A DNA stretch of 64,000 nt, from the NCBI RefSeq assembly GCF_002251735.1, contig NZ_NOXS01000035.1, positions 314,814-378,813 on the forward strand, given 5' to 3'. Made by a program: the position numbers and the translations under genes. This DNA comes from Elstera cyanobacteriorum. Lineage in GTDB: Bacteria > Pseudomonadota > Alphaproteobacteria > Elsterales > Elsteraceae. The notes below the pieces were generated by a model that saw nothing but the letters and a program-made list of their open reading frames with translations, searched no databases and was not told where the DNA came from. Below, piece by piece: positions 8,500 to 16,966 of the stretch (within the stretch, counting starts at the first letter, position 1; the number at the start of each line of letters is the position of its first letter).

Positions 8500-9843
8500 A
8501 TGTTTCAGATTGCGTTCATCCTGATCGGCGCCAACGCCTTCCGGGGAAAATGGTATATCGTCGCGGCGCTAGGGCTGGCGTTGATTCTGCTGGGGTTGTT
8601 CGTTGCCTTTGGCCCGGCCAGCCATGCGTTGCTGATCGCCCATGTCATCCTGGGCGGAATTTTTCTGATCAATGGGCTGGTCGTCGCCCTTGGCGGGGCG
8701 ACCGCACGCGACCGCAGCCCTTTCCGCGCTTTTCTGAAATCGGGCGGCCTTGCGCTGACGGGGGCCTTGGTGCTGCTCTCGGCCTTCTGGACGCCGGTAG
8801 CGCTCGCCATCGCCTTGGGGATTGCGCTGCTGATTGATGGCGCTTTCCGCATTGCCTCCACGCTCGTCATTCTATTTCCCGGCTGGCGCTTCGTGCTGCT
8901 GATCGGGGTGATCGAAATTCTGGCAGCGCCGATGATCGCCCTCGGCTGGCCGCTGCCCTATGAGAGCGCCGTATTGCTGGCGACCGGACTGATGCTGGGG
9001 CTGTTTGGCTGGTTCTTGATGAGCTTCGGTCTATCGTTCCGCACCCTGCCGCCGGAATTTTCGATCCTGAATCTGCCGATCTTCGCCAAACGCGGCTGGT
9101 ATAGCCACGCCCCGATCCTCGTGGGCGACGATGACCCGGAAGATTTGGCCCGCCCACCGCTGACCGTCTATGTCTGGACACCGATGGGCGTCGCCGCCGA
9201 TCCCGAACGCCGCCTGCTGATGGACCGCTATCTCGCTGCCGTCGATAAAGACGGCAGCTATTCCACCGGCCATTCGGCGTTGGAGGTGAAGCCCGATCTC
9301 TACATCAGCCATTACCCCAGCGAGGAATTGGCGATCCCGGAAAATATGAACAAGCTGAGTTCGCTCCAAGCGCTGGCCAATACGATCCAGAAGGGCGAAT
9401 TCCACGATAGTTATGAAGGCGACGTGGACTGGTGGTGCGCCGCCGACGTCCAGCTTCAGTTCCCGCGCTACAGCTACCGCCGCCTGCTGGCTTTCTGGCT
9501 GGGCTATAGCCAAGATCCAACCTATCATTTGACCAACCGCAATTGTTCGGTCGTTGCGGCGGCCGGGCTGGATGCGGCCTTGGAAGGCGTTCTGGCCGGA
9601 CGGCGCCCGTGGCTGCGGCTGCTCGGCCTGCTGCTCGACCCCGACCTTTGGGGCGCGATACTGGCGCGCAATCGCGCCATCGCCATGACCTGGACGCCCG
9701 GCCTGTTCCACGATTATGCCCGCGCCCTCAACCGCGTCATCAACGGCGGGCAGAAGATGCCCTGGCTGCAACGGCTGCGCTGGTTCATCTACCGCGCCCG
9801 CCTGAGCGCAAAAACCTTCGAGCGGAAAGGCAAGCTGCCATGA
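8500..9843 (+). CDS. Membrane protein: HdeD-like six-helix module fused to a probable permuted papain-fold hydrolase domain
   Basis: The 447-residue protein has two parts. Residues 8-180 form about six membrane helices of the HdeD/DUF308 type (repeated GxxLLIxGxF patterns). Residues ~220-445 are soluble and resemble permuted NlpC/P60 or DUF4105-like hydrolases: a His in GHSALEV at 257-263, then TYHLTNRNCSVVAAAG with Asn348-Cys349 about 90 residues later. The H-then-NC order is typical of permuted papain folds such as LRAT-like proteins. I chose the ATG at 8500 because the HdeD module starts there; 37 further in-frame codons lie upstream. The stop overlaps the next gene's ATG (ATGA at 9840-9843), implying coupling to the MFS transporter. 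Substrate unknown; enzyme activity is inference. Confidence 0.7.
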   Translation: MFQIAFILIGANAFRGKWYIVAALGLALILLGLFVAFGPASHALLIAHVILGGIFLINGLVVALGGATARDRSPFRAFLKSGGLALTGALVLLSAFWTPVALAIALGIALLIDGAFRIASTLVILFPGWRFVLLIGVIEILAAPMIALGWPLPYESAVLLATGLMLGLFGWFLMSFGLSFRTLPPEFSILNLPIFAKRGWYSHAPILVGDDDPEDLARPPLTVYVWTPMGVAADPERRLLMDRYLAAVDKDGSYSTGHSALEVKPDLYISHYPSEELAIPENMNKLSSLQALANTIQKGEFHDSYEGDVDWWCAADVQLQFPRYSYRRLLAFWLGYSQDPTYHLTNRNCSVVAAAGLDAALEGVLAGRRPWLRLLGLLLDPDLWGAILARNRAIAMTWTPGLFHDYARALNRVINGGQKMPWLQRLRWFIYRARLSAKTFERKGKLP

Positions 9844-10973
9844 TTCGCCCCGACATTCTCTCCCGCGCGGCGGTCTGCCTTGTCGCGCTAATGTTCGGCC
9901 TATCCTATAGCCTCTCCGCCGCGCTGATTGCCCTCGATCTCGCCAAGATGGGCCTCAGCGAAGGGTGGATCGGCGCCAATGTCGCCATGCACGCGGTTGG
10001 CGTGCTGATCACGGCGACCTTCTTGCCGAAGCTGGTGGTGAGAACCGGCATTCGGCGGCTGGTGATCTTCGCGTTGCTGCTGGCCGCCGGGCTGCTGGTG
10101 GCTTTTCCGGCCCTGCCCTTCCTCTGGCTATGGTTCCCGCTGCGTATCCTGCTAGGCATGGCGTCGGAAATCCTGTTCGTTCTGTCGGAAACCTGGACCA
10201 ATAGCCTTTCGACGGAAGAAACCCGCGCCCAATCGATGGCCGTCTATACCGCCGCCCTGTCGGTCGGCTTCGCGCTTGGCCCGGTCATCCTGTCGGTCTT
10301 GGGGCCGGACGGCGGCATCGCCTTTTGGGCCGGGGCCGCCATCATTCTGGCTGCCGCCGCGCTGATCGCCTGGCCGGGGCTGGAAGTTCCGCAGTTCGAC
10401 AAGCCCGCCCCCGGCTCCCCCCTACGGTTTATGGCGATGGCCCCCGTCGCCATCGCCGCGGTAACGCTGAACGCCGCCGTGGAAACCACTGGCCTGTCGT
10501 TCCTCTCACTCTACGCCATAGCCTTGGGCTGGGCGGAGGGGGAGGCGGCGCGGCTGATGGCCGTGATGATGATCGGCGCCATTCTGCTGCAACTGCCCAT
10601 CGGCTGGATCGGTGATCGGGTGAACCGCACCGGCTTTGTGTTGATCCTTGCCGCCGCCGCCTCGGCGGGGGCTTTGCTCTGGCCGCTGGTGCTGGGCAAT
10701 GAATGGGCGACCTACACGCTGCTGTTCATCTGGGGCGGGGTTTTCGTCGGCATCTATACGATAATGCTGACGATTGTCGGCAGCCGCTTTGCTGGGGCGG
10801 AACTGGTCGGCATTTATGCGGCGATGGGGCTGGTCTGGGGCGTCGGCGCGCTGCTGGGCCCCGTGCTGGCGGGGGTCGCGATGGAAGCGACGCGGCATGG
10901 TCTCGCCTATTACATCGCCGCGCTCTGCGGGGGGTTCGCACTGTTTGCAGCGACGAAGCCGAGAAAATCCTAG
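9840..10973 (+). CDS. MFS transporter
   Basis: A 377-residue integral membrane protein with about 12 hydrophobic helices and MFS traits. These include the loop between helices 2 and 3, a second-half repeat at GWIGDRVNRTGFVLI (motif A-like GxxxDRxxR), and glycine-rich helices such as GLVWGVGALLGPVLAG. The pattern resembles YcaD/YfcJ-type small-molecule exporters. The ATG at 9840 overlaps the TGA of the preceding HdeD-hydrolase gene by four bases (ATGA), so the two proteins are probably made together. It may export a product of that hydrolase, which is inference only. No substrate-specific residues are recognisable. Confidence 0.88.
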   Translation: MIRPDILSRAAVCLVALMFGLSYSLSAALIALDLAKMGLSEGWIGANVAMHAVGVLITATFLPKLVVRTGIRRLVIFALLLAAGLLVAFPALPFLWLWFPLRILLGMASEILFVLSETWTNSLSTEETRAQSMAVYTAALSVGFALGPVILSVLGPDGGIAFWAGAAIILAAAALIAWPGLEVPQFDKPAPGSPLRFMAMAPVAIAAVTLNAAVETTGLSFLSLYAIALGWAEGEAARLMAVMMIGAILLQLPIGWIGDRVNRTGFVLILAAAASAGALLWPLVLGNEWATYTLLFIWGGVFVGIYTIMLTIVGSRFAGAELVGIYAAMGLVWGVGALLGPVLAGVAMEATRHGLAYYIAALCGGFALFAATKPRKS

Positions 10974-10990
10974 GCCCGAATAAATGATAC

Positions 10991-11022
10991 GGCGGGTGAG
11001 GGCACAGGGCCGCTCACCCGCC
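10991..11022. terminator. Inverted repeat between convergent MFS and putA genes, possible terminator
   Basis: GGCGGGTGAG at 10991-11000 pairs perfectly with CTCACCCGCC at 11013-11022. On the minus strand it runs into GTATCATTTATT, a weak U-rich tail suited to ending putA. On the plus strand no U tract follows. Confidence 0.5.
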
Positions 11023-11029
11023 CCTCCCC

Positions 11030-14000
11030 CTATTCCTCCATCGACATCAGCGACGCATTCCCGCCCGCCGAAGTCGTATCGACCGAGATCGTCCGTTCCG
11101 CCGCAAAGCGCGTAAGGTAGCGCGGCCCGCCCGCCTTCGGCCCGGTGCCCGACAGGCCCTCGCCCCCGAAGGGCTGCACGCCGACGACCGCGCCGATCAT
11201 CGAGCGGTTGACGTAGACATTGCCGACGCGGGCTTTCGAAATCACCCGCTGCACCGTTTCATCGATGCGCGAATGCACGCCCAGGGTTAGGCCGTAGCCG
11301 GTGGCATTAACGGCCTCCACCACCTTATCCAGTGCGCTCGCCTCCCACCGCACCACATGCAGGATCGGGCCGAAAACTTCGCGGTCGAGACGACTGAGGC
11401 TATCGATCTCGATGATTTCGGGCGGGTAGAACGTGCCCTTCTCCGCCCCCGGCGGCAGCGGCGCCTTGAAATGGCGGGTGCCAATCTGACCGATGAGCTG
11501 GCTATGGGCGGTCAGCCGGTCGCGGGCCGCCGCATCGATGACCGGGCCGATGTCGGTCGACAGCTTGCCCGGATCACCCAAGATCAAATCCGCCGCCGCG
11601 CCCGACAGCATCTTGATCACCTTATCGGCCACGTCCGACTGCACGAACAACACCCGGCAGGCCGAACAGCGCTGCCCCGCCGATTGGAAGGCAGAGATAA
11701 TCACATCCTGCACCACCTGTTCCGGCAGGCTGGAACTATCGGCAATCAGCACGTTCTGCCCGCCGGTTTCGGCGATCAGCGGTACGATGGCCGCGTCTTT
11801 GGCCGCGAGATGGCGGTTGATCCGCCGCGCGGTTTCGGTAGAACCGGTGAAGGCTACGCCCCCGATGCGCGGATCGGTTACCAAAGCCTCGCCGACCGCA
11901 GGCCCGCCGGGGATGAGGTGCAGCACATCGCCCGGAACCCCCGCGGCGTGCAGCAGCTTCACCGCCTCATACGCCACCAGCGGCGTTTGCGGCGCCGGTT
12001 TGGCAATAACGCTATTCCCCGCGACCAAGGCGGCGGCAACCTGCCCCACGAAAATCGCCAACGGGAAGTTCCACGGGCTGATACAGACGAAAACGCCGCG
12101 CCCATGCAGTTGCAACTGATTGGTCTCGCCCGTCGGGCCGGGCAACGGTTCCGGCAGAAACTCGCGGCGGGCCAGCAGGGCGTAATAGCGGCAGAAATCG
12201 ATGGCTTCGCGCACTTCGGCAATCGCATCCGGCAGGGTTTTCCCGGCCTCGCGGATCAACAGCGCCAGCAGCCGCGTGCGCTGGGCCTCCATCGCATCGG
12301 CCGCCCGCATCAGACATTCGGCGCGCACGTCCGCCCCAAGGTTTGACCAATCGTGCTGCGCCGCCAGGGCGAGGCTGATCGCCTCATGGGCATCCTGCAC
12401 CGTCGCCTCGACCACCGTGCCGGGGGAGCGATTATGGTCGGCAGGGTCGAGCACCGGCTGCTCGGCGCCCACCCCATCGTTCCCGCCCACCAAAGGCCGG
12501 GCGAAGGTCGCCTTCTGCCATTCTTTCACCAGATCGGCCATCAGCGGATCGGTTTGCAGCGGGTCTGACAGGTCGATGCCGTTGGAATTCAGCCGCTCCG
12601 GCCCATAGAGATTGGCGGGCAGCGGAATGCGCGGATGGGACTTATCGGCCTGGGCGCTCATATAGGTCACCGGGTCTTGGGTCAGGCTTTCGATCGGGGC
12701 GCCCGCCTTGGCAACCTGATTGACGAAGGAGGTATTGGCCCCATTTTCCAGCAAGCGGCGGACGAGATAGGCCAGCAAATCTTCGTGGCTGCCGACCGGC
12801 GCATAGACGCGGCACGGGCGATTGAGCGCCTTAGGGCCGACCACCCCCTGATACAGCGCCTCGCCCATCCCGTGCAGGCGCTGGAATTCGTAATCGGTGC
12901 GATTGCCCGCCAATTCCAGGATCGCCGCCAGGGTCATGGCGTTATGGGTGGCGAAGGCCGGATAGAAGTTCTTCGAGGCCAGCATGAATTTGGCGCAGGC
13001 GAGATAGCTGACGTCCGTCCCCGCCTTGCGGGTGAAGACGGCATAGCCCGGCAGGCCGCGTTCCTGGCCGCGCTTCACTTCGCTGTCCCAATAGGCGCCT
13101 TTGACCAGGCGCACCAGTAGCTTGCGCCCGTGGGCCGCCGCCATCGCGTCCAGAAACTGCAAGGTCGGCAGCGCGCGCTTTTGATAGGCTTGGACCGCGA
13201 GGCCCAGCCCGTCCCAGCCCTTAAGGCTCGGGTCGCCCGAGACGGCGGCGAGAATATCGAGCGAAATTTCCAGCCGTTCCGATTCTTCCGCGTCAACCAT
13301 CAGGCCGATGCCGACATCCTTGGCGGTCTGGCACAGCTTCAACAGCGCCGGGACCAAATCGCGCATCACCTGATCGGCCTGGGCCACCTCGTAGCGGGGA
13401 TGCAGGGCGGAGAGTTTAACGGAGATATTCGGCGCATCGATCATCGGGCGGCCCTTAACCGCCGTGCCGATGGCGCGGATGGCCGTTTCATAGGCTTTGA
13501 AATAGCGGTCGGCATCGGCGCGGGTGCGGGCCGATTCGCCCAGCATATCGTAGGAGTGGCGGTAGCCTTCCTTCTCCGCCGGGACGGCGCGGTCCAGCGC
13601 TTCCTCGATGGTGCGGCCCATGACAAACTGTTTGCCAAGGATCTTCATCGCCGTGCGGATGGCGGCACGGATCACCGGCTCCCCGGAGCGGGCGACCAGC
13701 TTGCCCAGCATATCCGACACGAAGCCGCCCTTCTGCGGTTCCGGCTTATCGAGGTTCACCACCCGCCCGGTCAGCATCAGCGCCCAGGTGGAGGCATTGA
13801 CCAGCACCGATTCCGACTTGCCGAGATGGGCATCCCAATCGGCGCCGCCCAGCTTATCGCGGATCAGCTTATCGGCGGTTTCCGCGTCGGGAATACGTAG
13901 CAGGGCTTCGGCCAAGCACATTAGCGTCACCCCTTCACGCGTAGAGAGCTGATACTCCTGCAAGAATTGTTCGACGCGGCCGCCGCCTTCCAATTTCAGC

Positions 14001-14179
14001 CGCATCCCGGCGATAAGTTGCGTTGCGCGGGTGCGCACCCGGTCCGCCAAAATCGGATCGAGCTTCGCCTGCTCGATACGTTCCGCAATGACCTTATTTT
14101 CATCCGCCCGATAATAGGGCGCAATGGCGGCACGCAGGGCTTGCACAGGGGCCGGAAGAGCGGGGGCCGAAGACGACAT
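11030..14179 (-). CDS. putA: Bifunctional proline dehydrogenase / L-glutamate gamma-semialdehyde dehydrogenase PutA
   Basis: A 1049-residue enzyme that oxidises proline to glutamate in two steps. Residues up to about 480 form the FAD-dependent PRODH barrel (VKLSALHPRYE, LVRLVKGAYWDSEVK, YEFQRLHGMGE). The C-terminal half is an aldehyde dehydrogenase with the glutamate in IAETGGQNVLIAD and the nucleophilic Cys in SAGQRCSACRV. There is no N-terminal ribbon-helix-helix domain, so it cannot repress its own gene as E. coli PutA does; control probably falls to the divergent Lrp-type gene. I placed the start at ATG 14179, which has GGAG eight bases upstream. An in-frame ATG at 14233 has no ribosome site. 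Product glutamate could feed the NAD-glutamate dehydrogenase at 55529-60262. Confidence 0.96.
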   Translation of the reverse strand: MSSSAPALPAPVQALRAAIAPYYRADENKVIAERIEQAKLDPILADRVRTRATQLIAGMRLKLEGGGRVEQFLQEYQLSTREGVTLMCLAEALLRIPDAETADKLIRDKLGGADWDAHLGKSESVLVNASTWALMLTGRVVNLDKPEPQKGGFVSDMLGKLVARSGEPVIRAAIRTAMKILGKQFVMGRTIEEALDRAVPAEKEGYRHSYDMLGESARTRADADRYFKAYETAIRAIGTAVKGRPMIDAPNISVKLSALHPRYEVAQADQVMRDLVPALLKLCQTAKDVGIGLMVDAEESERLEISLDILAAVSGDPSLKGWDGLGLAVQAYQKRALPTLQFLDAMAAAHGRKLLVRLVKGAYWDSEVKRGQERGLPGYAVFTRKAGTDVSYLACAKFMLASKNFYPAFATHNAMTLAAILELAGNRTDYEFQRLHGMGEALYQGVVGPKALNRPCRVYAPVGSHEDLLAYLVRRLLENGANTSFVNQVAKAGAPIESLTQDPVTYMSAQADKSHPRIPLPANLYGPERLNSNGIDLSDPLQTDPLMADLVKEWQKATFARPLVGGNDGVGAEQPVLDPADHNRSPGTVVEATVQDAHEAISLALAAQHDWSNLGADVRAECLMRAADAMEAQRTRLLALLIREAGKTLPDAIAEVREAIDFCRYYALLARREFLPEPLPGPTGETNQLQLHGRGVFVCISPWNFPLAIFVGQVAAALVAGNSVIAKPAPQTPLVAYEAVKLLHAAGVPGDVLHLIPGGPAVGEALVTDPRIGGVAFTGSTETARRINRHLAAKDAAIVPLIAETGGQNVLIADSSSLPEQVVQDVIISAFQSAGQRCSACRVLFVQSDVADKVIKMLSGAAADLILGDPGKLSTDIGPVIDAAARDRLTAHSQLIGQIGTRHFKAPLPPGAEKGTFYPPEIIEIDSLSRLDREVFGPILHVVRWEASALDKVVEAVNATGYGLTLGVHSRIDETVQRVISKARVGNVYVNRSMIGAVVGVQPFGGEGLSGTGPKAGGPRYLTRFAAERTISVDTTSAGGNASLMSMEE

Positions 14180-14238
14180 GCGACACTCCGAAAGCAGGCC
14201 GAAGCCGTATCGGCCCCAGCGGGTTAGGTTCATATGAT

Positions 14239-14249
14239 TATTCGGAATA
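14239..14249. promoter_or_regulatory. Short palindrome in putA-lrp intergenic region, possible regulator site
   Basis: TATTCGGAATA is a perfect 11-base palindrome embedded in AT-rich sequence between the divergent putA and Lrp-type genes. Lrp-family sites are AT-rich imperfect palindromes, so this is a reasonable but unproven operator. Confidence 0.3.
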
Positions 14250-14359
14250 TCATAGTTTTCATCGGGTTTCCGTCTGGAATTTAAGGGTAGTTTCCGATGA
14301 TCTAGCGGATTATAAAATCCAACACCGATGATTCTTCGTTAAACGAGACGAAACCGCCG

Positions 14360-14815
14360 ATGCTGGATGATCTCGATCTTAAAATTTGCCGGGTTTTGCA
14401 ACAGGATGGCCGTCTGTCGAATGCCGATCTGGCCCGTGCCATCCACCTGTCCCCCGCCGCCTGCTTTGACCGGGTCAAACGGCTGCGGCGGGAAGGCTAT
14501 ATCACGGGCTTTGCAGCGCTGCTGGACCCTGAGAAATTCGACCGGGGGCTGTTAGTCTTCGTGCAAGTACTGCTCGACCGAACCACCCCAGACGCCTTCA
14601 GCAATTTCGCGGCTGCCGTGCGGAATATGCCGGAGGTCTTGGAATGCCATATGGTCGCGGGTGGTTTCGATTATCTGGTCAAGGCTCGCGTTAAGGATAT
14701 GGCCGAATACCGCCGCTTCTTGGGCGATGCGCTGGTCAGCCTACCCTCGGTCCGGGAAACCCATACCTATGCGGTGATGGAGGAAGTGAAAGCCCAGGTC
14801 GGGTTCGGGATTTAG
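14360..14815 (+). CDS. putR: Lrp/AsnC-family transcriptional regulator, probable proline-responsive activator of putA
   Basis: A 151-residue Lrp/AsnC protein. The helix-turn-helix covers residues 1-60 (LDDLDLKICRVLQQDG, LSNADLARAIHLSPAACFDRVKRL), and the RAM effector domain follows to the C-terminus (VLECHMVAGGFDYLVKARVKD). It is divergent from putA across a 180-base AT-rich region. This is the arrangement of PutR-putA in Agrobacterium and Rhodobacter, where PutR activates putA in response to proline. The gene symbol rests on this context. Its stop overlaps the convergent flagellin-like gene by four bases (TTAG at 14812-14815), leaving no room for an intergenic terminator. Confidence 0.88.
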   Translation: MLDDLDLKICRVLQQDGRLSNADLARAIHLSPAACFDRVKRLRREGYITGFAALLDPEKFDRGLLVFVQVLLDRTTPDAFSNFAAAVRNMPEVLECHMVAGGFDYLVKARVKDMAEYRRFLGDALVSLPSVRETHTYAVMEEVKAQVGFGI

Positions 14816-16032
14816 CTAAAAATTCGAAGAATGGACCGTTCGGTTTCTGCCCCAAATGCAAGGCCGCGGGTGACCAATTGCAGTTTGGTTTGCAGGGCGA
14901 CAAGGTTTGCCCCTTCTTCCTGCACATCGGCCAAAGCCAACGCGCGCGCGCCATTGGTCTGAGAGCGCATATAATCCTGGGTAAAGCTCAACCGTGTTTG
15001 CAGAATAGAGACGTTCGTTACCATACTTCCTGCAAAACTGCGGTTTTGGAGAATGGCATCGTCAACGCCAGCAACAACAAAATCCAGCGCCCGGTTAAAA
15101 GTTTCCGCGCCAAGCCCCGTATCTGGGGCGAAGATCGCCGCAGACCAGAGAGTGCCACCGGTCGAGACGGTCTGGATGGCCGCAGAGCCCGTTAACTCCG
15201 CCCCAACATAAATAAACATTTGCGAGGCAAAGAAAATATTTAGCCCTGACGTATTTGTATAGGTATCGGTATACAGCCCGCGAATGGAAGCTACATTCAG
15301 ATAATAGGGATTGACGATATTAGCCGAAACAACGGTCCCATTCTGAATAAGATCCGTCGGAACCGCTGCACCAACAGAATTTCCAAACGCATATTTTACG
15401 ACGGCAACGGCTGAGAAATTCGCCCCTGTGCTCCCCCCACGCTCAAGATAATAAAGACCAACCGTCGGGGCCGTAAGCGTTACGAGGGAAGCAATCGACG
15501 CATTGGTAACCGTGCCGAGCGTTCCCGCTGCCGATGTATTATAGGTCGTCAAACGCTGGCCAGTAATATCTAACCGGCTTGCCGACCGATCAGAAAACTC
15601 GGTTGCTAACCGAGCTTGTGAATTCGCAACAAGCGTTAGCCCCTGATAGCTCGCGTCAGCAGTCATATAATCAATTTGAGATTTTACTGAATTATATTGA
15701 ACACTTAAGGCAGACCGTTCCGACGCCGTGGATGTTTTAGCCGCGACCAGAATTCCCTTAAGTTGACGCAAAAGACCATCAATCGCCGAGGTTGCCGTCA
15801 GAGCCGTAGAAATTGCAGAAACCGACTGATCAATCTCATCCCGTCGGGTTTCAAAACCAGCTACCCGGTCATCCAGGCTCTTGATCTGAAAATAGCTCGA
15901 GACATCATCAACAACCCGATCAACCTTCCGCCCCGTGCTAATCCGCACATGGGTCGCCGCAAGCGCGTCCTGCGTCTTCTGAAGCACAAGAAGGTTCGTG
16001 CGCATACGCGCACTGAGGGTAATCGGCTGCAT
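14812..16032 (-). CDS. Flagellin-like protein, isolated from other flagellar genes
   Basis: A 406-residue flagellin homologue. The N-terminal D0/D1 region (LSARMRTNLLVLQKTQDALAAT, ISTGRKVDRVVDDVSSYFQ) and the C-terminal helix (QDYMRSQTNGARALALADV through the end) are recognisable. The central ~250 residues, rich in Thr, Ser and Ala, match no domain I know. The C-terminus ends in SILRIFS instead of the usual Leu-Leu-Arg-like end. The ATG at 16032 follows GGGGA at good distance. Base composition is lower in GC than flanking genes (28 of 60 bases in 15241-15300). No other flagellar, chaperone or modification gene is in the window. It may be a minor or alternative filament subunit or a non-flagellar homologue. 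Confidence 0.82.
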   Translation of the reverse strand: MQPITLSARMRTNLLVLQKTQDALAATHVRISTGRKVDRVVDDVSSYFQIKSLDDRVAGFETRRDEIDQSVSAISTALTATSAIDGLLRQLKGILVAAKTSTASERSALSVQYNSVKSQIDYMTADASYQGLTLVANSQARLATEFSDRSASRLDITGQRLTTYNTSAAGTLGTVTNASIASLVTLTAPTVGLYYLERGGSTGANFSAVAVVKYAFGNSVGAAVPTDLIQNGTVVSANIVNPYYLNVASIRGLYTDTYTNTSGLNIFFASQMFIYVGAELTGSAAIQTVSTGGTLWSAAIFAPDTGLGAETFNRALDFVVAGVDDAILQNRSFAGSMVTNVSILQTRLSFTQDYMRSQTNGARALALADVQEEGANLVALQTKLQLVTRGLAFGAETERSILRIFS

Positions 16033-16183
16033 CACGAAGTCCCCTTTCTGAGAACCCCTAGGTCAAATCGCCGCCTTTCTGCGGCTTGTCGTACAGCATA
16101 ACGGAAACCCGTGATACGACAACGGCAGTATTACCCTGTATGTCGTTAAAATTCTCTCTATCATCCTAGGCCGAATAGAAAAA

Positions 16184-16207
16184 CCGGGGCAGTTGGTACA
16201 GCCCCGG
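16184..16207 (-). terminator. Rho-independent terminator of the livHMGF operon
   Basis: CCGGGGC at 16184-16190 pairs with GCCCCGG at 16201-16207. The minus-strand transcript then reads TTTTTCTATT. It is 28 bases beyond the livF stop, the expected place for the operon terminator. Confidence 0.85.
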
Positions 16208-16234
16208 CTCTCTGTTCACAGCGATTATTGACCG

Positions 16235-16966
16235 TTAGGCAGCGTGGTGACCGCCTTCGAGGTAAAGCGCACGCACTTCCGGGTTCGACAGCAATTCCTG
16301 CCCGCTGCCCTTCAGGCGAATTTCGCCATTTTGCAGCACATAGGCCCGGTGCGCCACCTTCAGCGCGTGGAAAGCATTCTGTTCGACCAGCAGGATCGTC
16401 GTACCATGCTCGCGGTTCAGATCCTGAATGGTCTTGAAGATCTGCTTCACGATCAGCGGCGCAAGACCCAGCGACGGTTCGTCCAACATCAACAAGCGCG
16501 GGCGGCTCATCAACGCGCGGCAAATCGCCAACATCTGCTGCTCCCCGCCCGAGAGCGTCCCGGCGCGCTGCGCCTGCCGCTTTTCGAGAATCGGGAACAT
16601 CGCAAACATTCGGTCGAGATCGTTCTTATAGTTCGCCGGATCGGCCAAGGTGCAGCCCATCTGGAGGTTTTCAAGAACGGTCATGCGCGAAAAGATACGC
16701 CGCCCTTCCGGCACCTGCTGAATACCCAGCCGGGCGATATCTTTGAGCGGCAAACGACCGATATCCTTGCCTTCGAAGGTAACCGTACCGCGCGCCGCGC
16801 GCGGATTGCCGCAGATGGTCATGAGCAGCGTCGATTTCCCAGCGCCGTTCGCCCCGATCAAGGTGACGATTTCGCCCTGTTCCACCGTCACATCTACGCC
16901 TTTCAGCGCCTGGATATGACCGTAATAGGTGTGGACCCCTTTGAGTTCGAGCATCGGCATCGGCAT
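16235..16966 (-). CDS. livF: Branched-chain amino-acid ABC transporter ATP-binding protein LivF
   Basis: A 243-residue ATPase of the LivF type. Walker A is GANGAGKS at residues 38-45, the signature is TLSGGEQQMLAICRAL, and Walker B is LLMLDEPSLGLAP, all with the usual LivF wording; the switch is in LLVEQNAFHAL. It is the last gene of livH-livM-livG-livF. Its ATG at 16966 shares one base with the livG TGA; a GTG three bases earlier would give a four-base overlap. With LivG it powers the LivH/LivM permease. The periplasmic binding protein is not encoded next to it. Confidence 0.94.
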   Translation of the reverse strand: MPMPMLELKGVHTYYGHIQALKGVDVTVEQGEIVTLIGANGAGKSTLLMTICGNPRAARGTVTFEGKDIGRLPLKDIARLGIQQVPEGRRIFSRMTVLENLQMGCTLADPANYKNDLDRMFAMFPILEKRQAQRAGTLSGGEQQMLAICRALMSRPRLLMLDEPSLGLAPLIVKQIFKTIQDLNREHGTTILLVEQNAFHALKVAHRAYVLQNGEIRLKGSGQELLSNPEVRALYLEGGHHAA

